The notes below the pieces were generated by a model. That model saw nothing but the letters and a program-made list of their open reading frames with translations. It did no database searches and was not told the origin of the DNA. A stretch of DNA of 46,612 bases from an uncultured Butyricicoccus sp. (GTDB lineage: Bacteria; Bacillota; Clostridia; Oscillospirales; Butyricicoccaceae), in assembly GCA_900547195.1 (NCBI GenBank), contig URFQ01000009.1, positions 1 to 46,612 on the forward strand, in the 5' to 3' direction. The position numbers and the translations under genes were made by a program. Positions 1 to 8,205 of this stretch are shown piece by piece. The stretch's first letter is position 1. The number at the start of each line of letters is the position of its first letter.

Positions 1-57
1 GAAAGCGTGGTTTCGATCGAAGGCTGTTCGAAAAACATAGTTTTTCGAACAGCCTGG
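1..57 (-). repeat. Dispersed hairpin repeat, copy A
   Basis: These bases are, with few mismatches, the reverse complement of about 32103-32158. They contain a palindrome around positions 22-54 (GGCTGTTCGAAAAAC ... GTTTTTCGAACAGCC type). The window edge cuts the element, so its full length is unknown. No coding potential is seen. It is followed at 59-82 by a second small hairpin (AATAGCC...GGCTATT) that resembles the hairpins inside the tandem repeats at 43.4-43.7 kb. Confidence 0.75.
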
Positions 58-198
58 TAATAGCCACAAAGCGGCTATTATATCAATTATTTTACGATTA
101 TATCACAGCGGCGCACCGCACGGCTTTTGCTGTTTTACGTCGCCTGCCTCTGTGACAGAATAACCAAAGAATACCGATATCACGCTGATACCATACAA

Positions 199-362
199 AG
201 TTTTCGGTGAGCGCGGCGTCCTGCCGGCGCTTGAAAAGGGAAGCGGGTGAGAATCCCGCACAGCTGCCTTTACTGTATTTGGTGACAAAGGGGCATATGC
301 CATTGGCCGAAAAGCTGAGAAGGCGCTCCGGCGGATGAACCATGAGTCAGGAGACCTGCCGA
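199..362 (+). ncRNA. Cobalamin (AdoCbl) riboswitch
   Basis: Several conserved blocks of the cobalamin riboswitch occur in order on the plus strand: a closing stem ending in GCTTGAAAAGGGAA (229-242), GGTGAGAATCCCGC, a CTGCCTTTACTGTA block, and the B12 box GAGTCAGGAGACCTGCC ending at 360. An intrinsic terminator follows at 436-466, consistent with transcriptional control. No plus-strand gene follows before 6.7 kb, because the next genes are on the opposite strand. The aptamer therefore seems to have lost its gene, perhaps the ECF locus at 6.7-9.5 kb. Confidence 0.9.
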
Positions 363-435
363 AAAACTGTTCCATTATTTCCAGGCTGGGAAATAATGTG
401 CACAACAGCAAAAACGTTGTATCTGTGCATTTCAT

Positions 436-466
436 GGCCTTTTCCGGAAGTGGAAAAGGCTTTTTT
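436..466 (+). terminator. Intrinsic terminator after the riboswitch
   Basis: The arms GGCCTTTTCC (436-445) and GGAAAAGGC (452-460) form a stem followed by TTTTTT. Its position about 75 nt after the B12 box fits a riboswitch expression platform. Confidence 0.75.
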
Positions 467-488
467 ACAGTTTCATTCCAGGATATTT

Positions 489-690
489 GTAGGCAATTTA
501 CCGGCGGCCAGTTCCCGCCGCTGCCGGACAGGCTCGGGGGCGGCGGGCTAAGAGGGAATCGGGCCGGAATCCTGGGCAGCCGTGCTGCCGTGTGCGTGCA
601 GTTCCCTCCCGCATCCTTTGCAGCGGAGGCCGCGAGAAGGGGGATGGGATGCCGGGGCTCTGCCGGAATAGGTGGAAGTTCATTCCGGTA
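489..690 (+). ncRNA. Second, divergent cobalamin riboswitch-like element
   Basis: A long stem (TTCCCGCCG ... CGGCGGG) leads into CTAAGAGGGAATCGG, then GGAATCCTGGGCAGCC and GCTGCCGTGTG. This is the usual order of cobalamin aptamer blocks. The 3' part (TGCCGGAATAGGTGG, about 661-675) is only a poor match to the B12 box. It could be a degenerate second aptamer in tandem with the first, or a divergent subclass. No gene follows on this strand. Confidence 0.45.
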
Positions 691-707
691 AACACTCTGT
701 TTTTTTA

Positions 708-1376
708 TTATAGACTGTTTTGTGCTTTTATCCACGGAATAACATCTGTCAGCGTCTCACATACTGCATCTGCTTTTTCGAGAATCTCCTGCTGTGGGAT
801 ATCCAGATCCGGAACCCATATTGCATGCATTCCTGCACGATACGCAGCCTCAAGCCCTCTGCCGGAGTCCTCCAGCACCAGACATTCCGGGGCAGAAATC
901 GACAGATAATTGGCAGCCAGCAAAAAACCCTCCGGTGACGGCTTCGGCTGACGAAAATCCCCACCGCCAATTATTACCGGAAAATATTCGGCCAAATCTG
1001 CCATCTCAATATATTTCTGTACCACATGCCGCGCCGAACCTGATGCCACAGCGGTTTTTATGCCACCGGCGGACAGAAAAGCAAGCAACTTCCGCAGACC
1101 GGATTTACAGGGAACTCCCTGCTCAGCAAACATTTTTTCCATCTTTTTTCTAACGCCCGACCAGCAAATATCATATGTATACGTGGGATCAATCGCACCG
1201 AAAGCGTTTGCAAATATTTGTGCGCTCACCTTAAAATTAGCCCCGCACATCTGCCGCTTCATATCAATGGTAAACTGCAAACCGCGTTTGGCACAGGCTG
1301 TTTGCAACATCTGAAAGGCTACCCGCTCGGTTTCGAACATGAGGCCGTCCATGTCGAAAATCACTGCACGAATCAC
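708..1376 (-). CDS. HAD-superfamily phosphatase (beta-phosphoglucomutase-like subfamily)
   Basis: A 222-residue protein starting with GTG at 1376. AGGAG lies 7 nt upstream, and the open frame further upstream runs into the preceding aldolase gene. The N-terminus VIRAVIFDMDGLMFET carries the HAD motif I DxD nucleophile pair (residues 8 and 10). Further motifs are AVASGSARH (motif II Ser), GGGDFRQPKPSPEGF (motif III Lys) and LVLEDSGRG (motif IV acidic pair). The family dephosphorylates or isomerises small sugar phosphates in the cytosol. As last gene of a PTS operon it probably acts on a phosphosugar from the imported substrate. The exact substrate cannot be read from the sequence. Confidence 0.9.
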   Translation of the reverse strand: MIRAVIFDMDGLMFETERVAFQMLQTACAKRGLQFTIDMKRQMCGANFKVSAQIFANAFGAIDPTYTYDICWSGVRKKMEKMFAEQGVPCKSGLRKLLAFLSAGGIKTAVASGSARHVVQKYIEMADLAEYFPVIIGGGDFRQPKPSPEGFLLAANYLSISAPECLVLEDSGRGLEAAYRAGMHAIWVPDLDIPQQEILEKADAVCETLTDVIPWIKAQNSL

Positions 1377-1402
1377 ACGTTTTCTCCTTTGATCCAGAAG
1401 AT

Positions 1403-2089
1403 TTATTCCGGCAGCAGATCGGTCACCTGTTTGTCGCCAAACGTCTCGCTCCACACCTTATCAAAGCCCTTTACCGATTCCATCGTCGCAGGATGTGCGA
1501 TCAGCGCATCAAACAGGGCTGGCGCAATCGTGACCGCCTGACAGCCGCAAACAGACAGATTTTTGATTTGGTCCACCGTGCGGAAGCTCGCTCCGATCAC
1601 CTTGCACGGATATTCGCCGTTTCGGAAAGCCGTCACCATTTCCGCAACACATCCAACTCCGTCAGCGCCCATATTATCGATATGACTCACATAGGGAGCC
1701 ACATAGTCGGCGCCCGCTTTTGCCGCCACCAACGCCTGCATCATCGAGTGCACAACGGTAACTGCGACAGGAATTCCGGCCTGCTTACACAGACGGACTG
1801 CCTGATACCCTTCTTTTACCGCCGGAATTTTGACAACAAAACACTCTCCGAAATAGTTGTGCAGCATTTTAGCCTGCTCAAACATTTCTATCGCCGTAGC
1901 CCCGGTTACCTGCACAAAAACCATGACCTGATTTTCGTCGGCGTACTTTTTGTATTCGGCCATCAGCACCGGAATGGACTGCTTGGCCTGCGTAAATATT
2001 TTGGGATTGGTCGTAAAACCATCGATTGGAAAATATTGTGCAATTTTTTTGATTACATCAATGTCTGCAGTATCAACATAAAGTTCCAT
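1403..2089 (-). CDS. fsa: Fructose-6-phosphate aldolase / transaldolase-like protein
   Basis: A 228-residue single-domain TIM barrel, the length of the small FSA/TalC transaldolase group. It starts MELYVDTADIDVIKK with Asp6. GFTTNPKIF holds the conserved Asn28, and CFVVKIPAVKEG holds the Schiff-base Lys87. DYVAPYVSHIDNMG and VIGASFRTVDQI are the other family motifs. AAAGGAG sits at good spacing before the ATG. The family catalyses reversible C-C cleavage, such as fructose 6-phosphate to dihydroxyacetone plus glyceraldehyde 3-phosphate, or transaldolase chemistry. In PTS operons such proteins process the incoming sugar phosphate. It lies 35 bp after the PRD regulator gene, in the same operon. 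Confidence 0.9.
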   Translation of the reverse strand: MELYVDTADIDVIKKIAQYFPIDGFTTNPKIFTQAKQSIPVLMAEYKKYADENQVMVFVQVTGATAIEMFEQAKMLHNYFGECFVVKIPAVKEGYQAVRLCKQAGIPVAVTVVHSMMQALVAAKAGADYVAPYVSHIDNMGADGVGCVAEMVTAFRNGEYPCKVIGASFRTVDQIKNLSVCGCQAVTIAPALFDALIAHPATMESVKGFDKVWSETFGDKQVTDLLPE

Positions 2090-2124
2090 TTTGTTCTCCT
2101 TTTGATTTGTAGTTTACCATCACA

Positions 2125-4152
2125 CTACTGAAATTCTTCCAGAAGAGACAGCGCCTGCGCCTGATTTTGCGCAAGGCACAGCGCATTGCGCAGCTTCTCA
2201 TCATGGCTGAGCGCCATGATATTCTCCAGAATGTGCAAGTGTCTTTTCTGATCCGGAGAGGACAGCACAAACAAAAAGCGGATTCCTTCCCGTTCCATAA
2301 TGGTCAGGCCTTCACGATAGATGGTCAGCCGCAGTCCCAGCGCAATAACGCCATCCTGCGGGCGGGCATGCGCGATTGCAATATCGTCACTGATGACAAA
2401 ATAGGGACCGTGCGCCTCACCCAGTGCAATCATTTTATCCAGATAGCTTTGCTGAATGCAGCCGCGTTTGAGTAAGGGATCCGCGGTTCTGCGAATCTCG
2501 TCTTTCCAGTTCCCTGTCGCATGGTCTACGAATCGAATACCGTAGGTACGCAGCATACCATACAGACTCACCAGAGAGGACTGCGGTAAGTTCACAAGCG
2601 GACCTTCCGCATTCAAATAATGATTCAACTCCTCCCGAATCCGAAGATAGGTGGAATCATCCACATTCTGGCGCACAATCCGCAGCAGCATCCGCAGCTG
2701 CATGCTATCTGGGCTGGATTGAATATCCAGCAGTGCCATCAGGGTCGCGATATTGGCCTTATCCTCATTTGTCAGGATGGGCCGCACCCGAATCAGGGGA
2801 TAGCGGCAATCAAACGATACGGTTGAGATGACAAAATCAATTTTCTTATCCGTAGAATACTCGTTGATTTCACCCGCCCGCACCACATCTTCGACGATTA
2901 TGTTGTTGAACTTGGTTTCAATTTCTGCACGCAGCAGTTGGGCACTGGTTGTAATACTCGGGCAGGTAATCAGCACATGAGCCACTTCTACTTGACGGCT
3001 GGCGGTATACATTGCCACACCAAAATGCAGCGTTAAGTATGCTATTTCATCCTCATCTACAGGATATGGGAAGTCCTGCATCATCCGTTCGCAGCATGAT
3101 TCTGTCATGCAGAACAGATCCGGATAATTTTGTCGAATATCCTCCCGCAATGGATTGATATGCGGTACCTTATTGCGATAATTGTAGCAGGAAAGTTTCA
3201 TGTGCATATAAATTGCATGAATCAAATCCTGTTTGTTTTCAAAAGAAACGCAGGCTACGATTTCAAAAATATCAATCAGGCGCTTGGTACATTCCCAAAG
3301 CTCGATTTCCTCCGACCACATATCCGCGTAGGTATTGCCATTGCTGAAGTTCATCATACAAATCGCTAGATAAGTTTTTTCATGTTCCTGCAAGTCGATA
3401 AATATTTCATTGACCATACGCAGCTCACGAGTTTTTCGAATCATCTCCGCATCGATAATGGACATGCTGCCCGACATTGGCTTGGAATGGATCATGAGAA
3501 GCAGATACACGATCTCGAGCAGCTGCTCCTCAGTCAGGCTGAGCGATAGCTGGGCGTTGAGCTGCCGCATTTTCTGCATATACTCCGAAATGCATGCCGT
3601 ATCGAAAAAGTCAAGCTGTTCCTGCGGCGCATTGCATATCAGACGGGAAATATGCAGCTTAAACACGGTGCACATGAGCAAGAAGTCTCCCTGGACATAG
3701 TAACCCGCCTGATGCGAATTGAGAAGCTCCAACTGAAAGGCCGCCAATTCCTTTTTTACATCGGCCAAATCCGAAAAAATGATGTTGCGCGAAAGCTCGA
3801 ATTTGTCCTGCAGCGTTTTCAGCCGCAGCGGCCGTGCCGCACAAATGGCAGCGCATATGATGTATGAAATCCGGTCTTTTTTACGCAGCGGTGTATTTTC
3901 TTTTTTCAGCCAGAACTGCGCAGCTGTACGCTGTGAATCGGTCAGACAAAAGCCACCCACCTGCGCTTCAAATTCATCCACACCCAACTGTTTGAATAGA
4001 TGCCGCAGATTGTTTAGGCTGTAATACACCGTTCGCTTGGATACGCCGGTCAGACGAGCCAGCTCCGCAGCGGAAGACGCCTTTTCTCTTTTGATAAGCA
4101 AGTGTAATATCTGCCGCTCATTTGGCGTGAGCTGGATCATAATCGCTGCCAC
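2125..4152 (-). CDS. BglG-family PRD transcriptional regulator with EIIB- and EIIA-like domains
   Basis: A 675-residue regulator. Domains in order are an N-terminal HTH (about residues 8-60; RQILHLLIKREKASSAAELA), a second HTH-like region (to about 145), two PRD domains (about 170-400), a GatB/EIIB-like segment with VLITCPS (about 410-500), and a C-terminal EIIA type 2 domain (about 530-675). His595 in IAIAHARPQDG is the likely phosphorylation site. Such regulators are phosphorylated by HPr and by their cognate PTS, and they activate the PTS operon when substrate is present. It starts at GTG 4152 with GGGGGA 8 nt upstream; ATG at 4140 is an alternative. It lies between the PTS EIIA gene and the aldolase gene. 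Confidence 0.92.
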   Translation of the reverse strand: MAAIMIQLTPNERQILHLLIKREKASSAAELARLTGVSKRTVYYSLNNLRHLFKQLGVDEFEAQVGGFCLTDSQRTAAQFWLKKENTPLRKKDRISYIICAAICAARPLRLKTLQDKFELSRNIIFSDLADVKKELAAFQLELLNSHQAGYYVQGDFLLMCTVFKLHISRLICNAPQEQLDFFDTACISEYMQKMRQLNAQLSLSLTEEQLLEIVYLLLMIHSKPMSGSMSIIDAEMIRKTRELRMVNEIFIDLQEHEKTYLAICMMNFSNGNTYADMWSEEIELWECTKRLIDIFEIVACVSFENKQDLIHAIYMHMKLSCYNYRNKVPHINPLREDIRQNYPDLFCMTESCCERMMQDFPYPVDEDEIAYLTLHFGVAMYTASRQVEVAHVLITCPSITTSAQLLRAEIETKFNNIIVEDVVRAGEINEYSTDKKIDFVISTVSFDCRYPLIRVRPILTNEDKANIATLMALLDIQSSPDSMQLRMLLRIVRQNVDDSTYLRIREELNHYLNAEGPLVNLPQSSLVSLYGMLRTYGIRFVDHATGNWKDEIRRTADPLLKRGCIQQSYLDKMIALGEAHGPYFVISDDIAIAHARPQDGVIALGLRLTIYREGLTIMEREGIRFLFVLSSPDQKRHLHILENIMALSHDEKLRNALCLAQNQAQALSLLEEFQ

Positions 4153-4177
4153 AATGCTTTCCCCCGTCTATCATGAT

Positions 4178-4630
4178 CTATGCGTTCACAATTTCCTGAT
4201 ACAACGCAGCCGCGTCCGTCATTTGAGCACATTTCTGCACACGCGCTTCATCCATCAGAATCTCCGCCAGTTCCTGCAGCATTTCCAGATGGCTGTTGGA
4301 ATCCTGTGCACAAAGCGTAACGAACAACCGAACAGGATCCTCCGGCTTGTCAAAAAACGCAACCGGTTTATGAATCACTGTGATCGCCAGCTGCTGCCGG
4401 ATGACACCGTCTTCCGGCCGGGCGTGTACCAGAGCAATATCCTTGCCCACAATATAATAGGAGCCATGCTCCTCGGTCAATTGAATGACACGTTTGGAAT
4501 AATTATCGGTGATATACCCCTGCACTACCAGAGGATGGGTAGAGACATTAATCGCCTCGCGCCAGTCCTTTACACAATCTATGATGCGGACATTTTCTGG
4601 CTTCAAATATGCAGCGATTTTATTTGACAT
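4178..4630 (-). CDS. PTS EIIA component (ascorbate/mannitol-fructose type)
   Basis: A 150-residue EIIA type 2 domain protein. His69 in KDIALVHARPEDG is the expected phosphohistidine. The rest follows the family pattern, including an RLFVTLCAQDSNSHLEML segment near the C-terminus. It passes phosphate from HPr to the EIIB encoded 6 bp upstream. It resembles the EIIA domain of the regulator encoded next, so the two may have arisen by duplication and may compete for phosphate. Confidence 0.92.
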   Translation of the reverse strand: MSNKIAAYLKPENVRIIDCVKDWREAINVSTHPLVVQGYITDNYSKRVIQLTEEHGSYYIVGKDIALVHARPEDGVIRQQLAITVIHKPVAFFDKPEDPVRLFVTLCAQDSNSHLEMLQELAEILMDEARVQKCAQMTDAAALYQEIVNA

Positions 4631-4636
4631 AGCCTT

Positions 4637-4915
4637 TCATGCTCCAATCAAAGAATTTAATTTCTGCTCCAGCTCGTCGTAATCGGTCAGGCTGTTCAGC
4701 GCGATCGTCGGGCCGTATTTTTCACATTCTTCCTTGATATCCGCCGCGCAAATGAATAAATCGGCAACGCCCGGACCTGCATCATATACACCGGCATGAT
4801 TGACGCTGACATCGTCCATACCGAGTTTTTGCAGCACTTTTTTCACGTTCATTTCCACAAGGAAGGAGGAACCAAGACCGGACATGCAGCAGCAAAGAAT
4901 ACGATTGATTTTCAT
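4637..4915 (-). CDS. PTS EIIB component (ascorbate-type)
   Basis: A 92-residue protein beginning MKINRILCCCMSGLGSS. The phospho-acceptor Cys10 lies in the CxxGxGSS loop typical of lactose/ascorbate-type EIIB. I chose ATG 4915 because AAAGAGG lies just upstream and family members begin at this point; the frame is open to 4981. It is the cytosolic phosphocarrier between EIIA and the EIIC permease. The sequence CCC before the loop is unusual but leaves the active-site Cys clear. Confidence 0.9.
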   Translation of the reverse strand: MKINRILCCCMSGLGSSFLVEMNVKKVLQKLGMDDVSVNHAGVYDAGPGVADLFICAADIKEECEKYGPTIALNSLTDYDELEQKLNSLIGA

Positions 4916-5035
4916 AATATAACCTCTTTCTTCGTAACAGAAAACATATTTTAACCGTTTGGACAGCACCACGTCACACACCGTATAGGATGTTTCCCCA
5001 TCGGAAAGTATCCTGCAGTGCGGCGCTGTTTCAGA

Positions 5036-6433
5036 CTACTTTTCCTCGCGTTCGGTCATTCCCGGCTTGCTCCTAGTCAGAGTCGAGTATGCCATAGGCA
5101 GGAAGAAAAGTACAACACAGATGACCGTAAAGATGGCACTGCCTGCCGTTCCGCCGAATTGCGTGATAAACATACCGAATACGGAAGCATCCGCGCCACC
5201 AAACGTCGTGCCGTCAACCAGCACCTGACCAAACTGGATTAGCATGGCCGGGAAAATGGCAATGCAGAAACCGGTGACCACAGAAGAAATAACAGCGCCG
5301 CGCAGACCGCCTTCCTTATTGCCCAAGCAGCCCGTTGTTGCACCATAGAAGAACGAGGTGAACAACGTGGGCAGAATCAACGGCAATTCAAACGATGTTC
5401 CGGCCAAAGCTACCTGCAGGAAGAATGCGCCGATTGCACCAACCGTTGCGCTGAGGAAGCCGATTAGAACAGAATTGGGCTGATACGGATAAATAATCGG
5501 AATATCCAGTGCGGGAACAGCGTTGGGGATAAACTTGTCCGCAATTCCCTTAAACGCAGGCACCAGTTCTGCAACAACCATACGAACGCCGGCCTGAATC
5601 ACATAAATCGAAACCGCAAACTGAACACCATAAGTAATAGAGAAAATGATGAAATTGGTATCGCCGAGCGTTTCTGCAGCCAGTTCAGGTGTTGTTACCA
5701 TTGTCAGACCGCAAACCGCAAGATACACAATCGTCATGGCCAGCGACAAAGAGATGGTCAAATCGCGCAGCACATTCAGATTTTTGTTCATCTTGATTTC
5801 TTCGGCATCCGAGTTCTTATTGCCGACCAGCTTGGCAACCACGACCGCAATCCAGTAATACACCATGCCGGAGTGGCCAATTGCCAGATCCTTGGAGCCG
5901 GTGCACTTGCAAACCGTCTTATAGATCATGGCAGGCGCACAAGCCATATACGTACCGGTGAGCAGACCTCCGCACAAAATCGTCTGCCACATGGGGAACC
6001 TCAAGCCGTTCATGGCAATTGCACAGCAGGTGGACACCCACATGACTTCGTGTCCGGTCAGGTATACAAAGCGGAACTTAGAAAAACGCGCAACCACAAT
6101 GTTGACCAGAAATGCCAGCACCATGATACCAGAAAGCGCTGCGCCGAACTGTGCTGATGCAACCGCAAAACAGGATTCGTTTACCGGCAGAGTACCCGTC
6201 ATATTCAGCGAACCCTGCATCATGGAATTCAGCGGACCAATGGATGTCTGTACAATACCTGCGCCACTACTGATTAGCGTAAATCCAACAATCGTTTTGA
6301 TAGTTCCCTTTAAGCAATCCGCAGCAGATACCTTTCTAATCAACAAACCAATCAACGCGATCAAAGCAATCAGAATGGTTGGATTAGAAATAAACTGAAC
6401 AAAAAAGTTCAGAATAGTATGAATAATAACCAT
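5036..6433 (-). CDS. PTS EIIC permease, ascorbate (UlaA/SgaT) family
   Basis: A 465-residue, very hydrophobic membrane protein with about 10-12 predicted spans. It shows UlaA-family features: an N-terminal NPTILIALIALIGLL segment, VGFTLISSGAGIVQ, AMNGLRFPMWQTIL and IYPYQPNSVLIGF. GGAGGT lies just upstream of the ATG. It transports and phosphorylates its sugar-acid or pentitol-like substrate together with EIIB and EIIA. As the promoter-proximal gene it probably heads a six-gene operon (EIIC, EIIB, EIIA, PRD regulator, aldolase, HAD phosphatase). Ascorbate itself is not certain, because the operon has no UlaD/E/F-like enzymes. Confidence 0.92.
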   Translation of the reverse strand: MVIIHTILNFFVQFISNPTILIALIALIGLLIRKVSAADCLKGTIKTIVGFTLISSGAGIVQTSIGPLNSMMQGSLNMTGTLPVNESCFAVASAQFGAALSGIMVLAFLVNIVVARFSKFRFVYLTGHEVMWVSTCCAIAMNGLRFPMWQTILCGGLLTGTYMACAPAMIYKTVCKCTGSKDLAIGHSGMVYYWIAVVVAKLVGNKNSDAEEIKMNKNLNVLRDLTISLSLAMTIVYLAVCGLTMVTTPELAAETLGDTNFIIFSITYGVQFAVSIYVIQAGVRMVVAELVPAFKGIADKFIPNAVPALDIPIIYPYQPNSVLIGFLSATVGAIGAFFLQVALAGTSFELPLILPTLFTSFFYGATTGCLGNKEGGLRGAVISSVVTGFCIAIFPAMLIQFGQVLVDGTTFGGADASVFGMFITQFGGTAGSAIFTVICVVLFFLPMAYSTLTRSKPGMTEREEK

Positions 6434-6515
6434 TTGTTACCTCCATTTTATGAAGTATTTTTATAGGCACCTATCATACTCATAGTATATTCGTTTATAT
6501 GACTAAAAAAAAGTC
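6434..6515 (-). promoter_or_regulatory. Promoter region of the PTS operon
   Basis: This is a short AT-rich stretch upstream of the EIIC gene. It contains a TATACT box and a small inverted repeat (ATACTCATAGTAT on the plus strand) near 6475-6490, a possible operator. No convincing -35 element was found. Confidence 0.35.
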
Positions 6516-6760
6516 CGATTTGCTTCATTGATAACCGTGAAAAACTTGGAACATCCTAATTGCTTCCGCAGATGCGGTGTCATCTTTCGCGGGTACTGCC
6601 GCTGCCCGGCCTTGCCTGGCAGATAGAGATAGTGGACGTAAAGCGCCATGGAATCGGTATCCTTGGGATACCTGCGGTATGGCTCATACCCGGGACGGTA
6701 GATGATGACCGGGCGGTTACCGGCCCAGATTCCCGGCGATGGCGGCGCGGATGCCATTCT
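6516..6760. other. Unassigned stretch at the left edge of the decayed ECF locus
   Basis: No recognisable gene. A minus-strand open frame of 84 codons (6503-6757) has no ribosome binding site and no similarity I recognise. The stretch borders the truncated transport locus and is probably deletion debris. Confidence 0.4.
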
Positions 6761-7092
6761 CGGTGAACAGCGGGTTCTTCCGTTCCGGTATCATAAACCG
6801 CTCCTGCGACAAAAAGTACACCGAGTATTCGCGTGTCATTGTCGCGCTGTGTGAGCTGGATATCCCGCTGGAGGACAGCCGCTTTGTCAAAAACGGAAAC
6901 ACCATGCTGGACAACCTGATGACCTATTATCAGAAGGGCGCGGGTTTCCTGCACACCAAGGACGGTTCCGGCTCCAACCAGATGGCGACCGAGCAGGGCT
7001 TCTATGCGCTCGTTGCCGTCCAGCGCGCGCGGCAGGACAGGAACAGCCTGTACCGCATGGGCGACGCCAGCCAATCCGGCGTTCAACCATGA
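6761..7092 (+). pseudogene. Fragment of a transcobalamin-like (prenyltransferase-type alpha/alpha repeat) surface protein
   Basis: The readable stretch has repeat-type motifs: KKYTEYSRVIVALCELDI, LEDSRFVKNGNTMLDNLM, GSNQMATEQGFYALVAVQ and ARQDRNSLYRMGDA. They match the last alpha/alpha-barrel repeats of secreted Firmicutes proteins that usually also carry DUF4430, the transcobalamin-like C-terminal domain. The N-terminal repeats, signal peptide and any DUF4430 part are missing. After RMGDA the sequence passes directly into EcfT-like sequence in another frame. It is a remnant left by deletion. A role in cobalamin capture is an inference from the family and from the riboswitches in this window. 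Confidence 0.6.
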
Positions 7093-7490
7093 GGGGGCAA
7101 CCATCCTGGCCTATCTGCCCTCGGGCAACCCGCTGACCCTGGAATTCATTGTATATGGCCTCTCGGCGGCTGTAATGATGGCGAGCGTCATTTTGTGGTT
7201 TTCCTGCTATAACGCTGTGATGACGTCGGATAAATTTGTGTACCTGTTCGGGCGGGTCATCCCGGCGCTTGTCTGGCTGGCGTTCTGCGGCGTATATATC
7301 GCCTGCGGCGGGCTGTACTGGCGGTATTTCGCGACCATCAAGGGCGTGGCCGCCGGCGCGTTTCCGGCCAGCTTTCAGGCCGTCTATCTGGCGCTGGGCC
7401 TGACGCCGGTCCTTTTAAACGTACAGGCCGACCGCGCGTGGGCGCGGCTGCACCGGGAACCAAAGCCTGAATTGCCCGCTGTGCCCGGCA
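7073..7490 (+). pseudogene. Truncated EcfT (energy-coupling transmembrane component)
   Basis: Reading from 7073, NPAFNHEGATILAYLPSGNP and WFSCYNAVMTSDKFVYLFGR are strong EcfT signatures. The protein lacks its N-terminal membrane segments. Right after GRVIPAL it jumps to a C-terminal hydrophobic segment (VWLAFCGVYIACGGLYWRYF, then AVYLALGLTPVLLNVQ). The coupling-helix region with the Ala-Arg-Gly type motifs is therefore gone. An EcfT without these segments should not couple ATPase to S component. The two deletions are inferred from family layout, not from alignment. Confidence 0.6.
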
Positions 7491-8205
7491 GTGCGGAATG
7501 CCTGCGGCGGCTGGGACGGCCTGCGCGCGGAATGCGCCGCCCTTGGCGTGGATGGCGTGGAAGGCATATGGGACGGCGCGGAGATTCCGGCCGATTTCCC
7601 GGCCGACCTGTTGGTGGGATACCACCTGACCTTTTTCCCGGACTGGCTGGATTTCTATCGGGGGATAACGCGGCGCTCATAAGGAAATACGGTTCGCTCG
7701 AGAACGCGCGGGCTTTACCTTTACAAACCCGGACGAAACTGCCCGCCTGCTGGACGGGATCCGGTATCCAAAGAAGGGCGTCCTGCTGGATACCGGGCAT
7801 CTGATGAACACCAATCCGGCGCTGGTGAGCCAGAGAAATGGGATCACATACATCCAGAATATGCTGGATGCGCACCAGGCATGGCTCCCATACATCCGGG
7901 GGGTGCATCTGCATCAGTCGCTGTCCGGCGTCTATGTGCGCCGCCATACCGGCGCGCTGCCGGAGGATTTCCCCATCGGGGACGCGAACGCGCAGTTTTC
8001 CTACAGCTATCTGCATGTGCTCAAAATTGACCGGCACCAGCCATGGACCGATCCGGCGGCAGCGCGCCTGATTGAACGCATCCGGCCGGAATACCTGACG
8101 CATGAACTGTCTGCCGGGAGTCACAAAGCCCGTGTGCAGGCAGCCCGGCGGCAGATTGAAACCCTCAAGAAAGGCGGGCTTTCCCTGTGCCCCCGAGAAC
8201 CACCT
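7473..8205 (+). pseudogene. Frameshifted TIM-barrel (sugar-isomerase-like) protein of the ECF locus
   Basis: One protein is readable only by switching frames. From about 7497 the frame gives CGGWDGLRAECAALGVDGVE through FFPDWLDFYRG. A second frame gives DNAALIRKYGSLENARA (about 7660-7715). The third, from about 7715, gives GFTFTNPDETARLLDGIRYP, GVLLDTGHLMNTNP, IRGVHLHQSLSGVYV and IRPEYLTHELSAG. The pieces look like a xylose-isomerase-type TIM barrel encoded next to this kind of ECF transporter. It has at least two frame breaks and an internal loss between ENARA and GFTFT. The last open part alone could be translated from 7804. Confidence 0.6.

Noticed and set aside
103..735. Long minus-strand open frame of 210 codons
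   Set aside because: It runs over the cobalamin riboswitch, its terminator and the second aptamer. Its product has low-complexity Pro/Ser/Arg content and matches no family.
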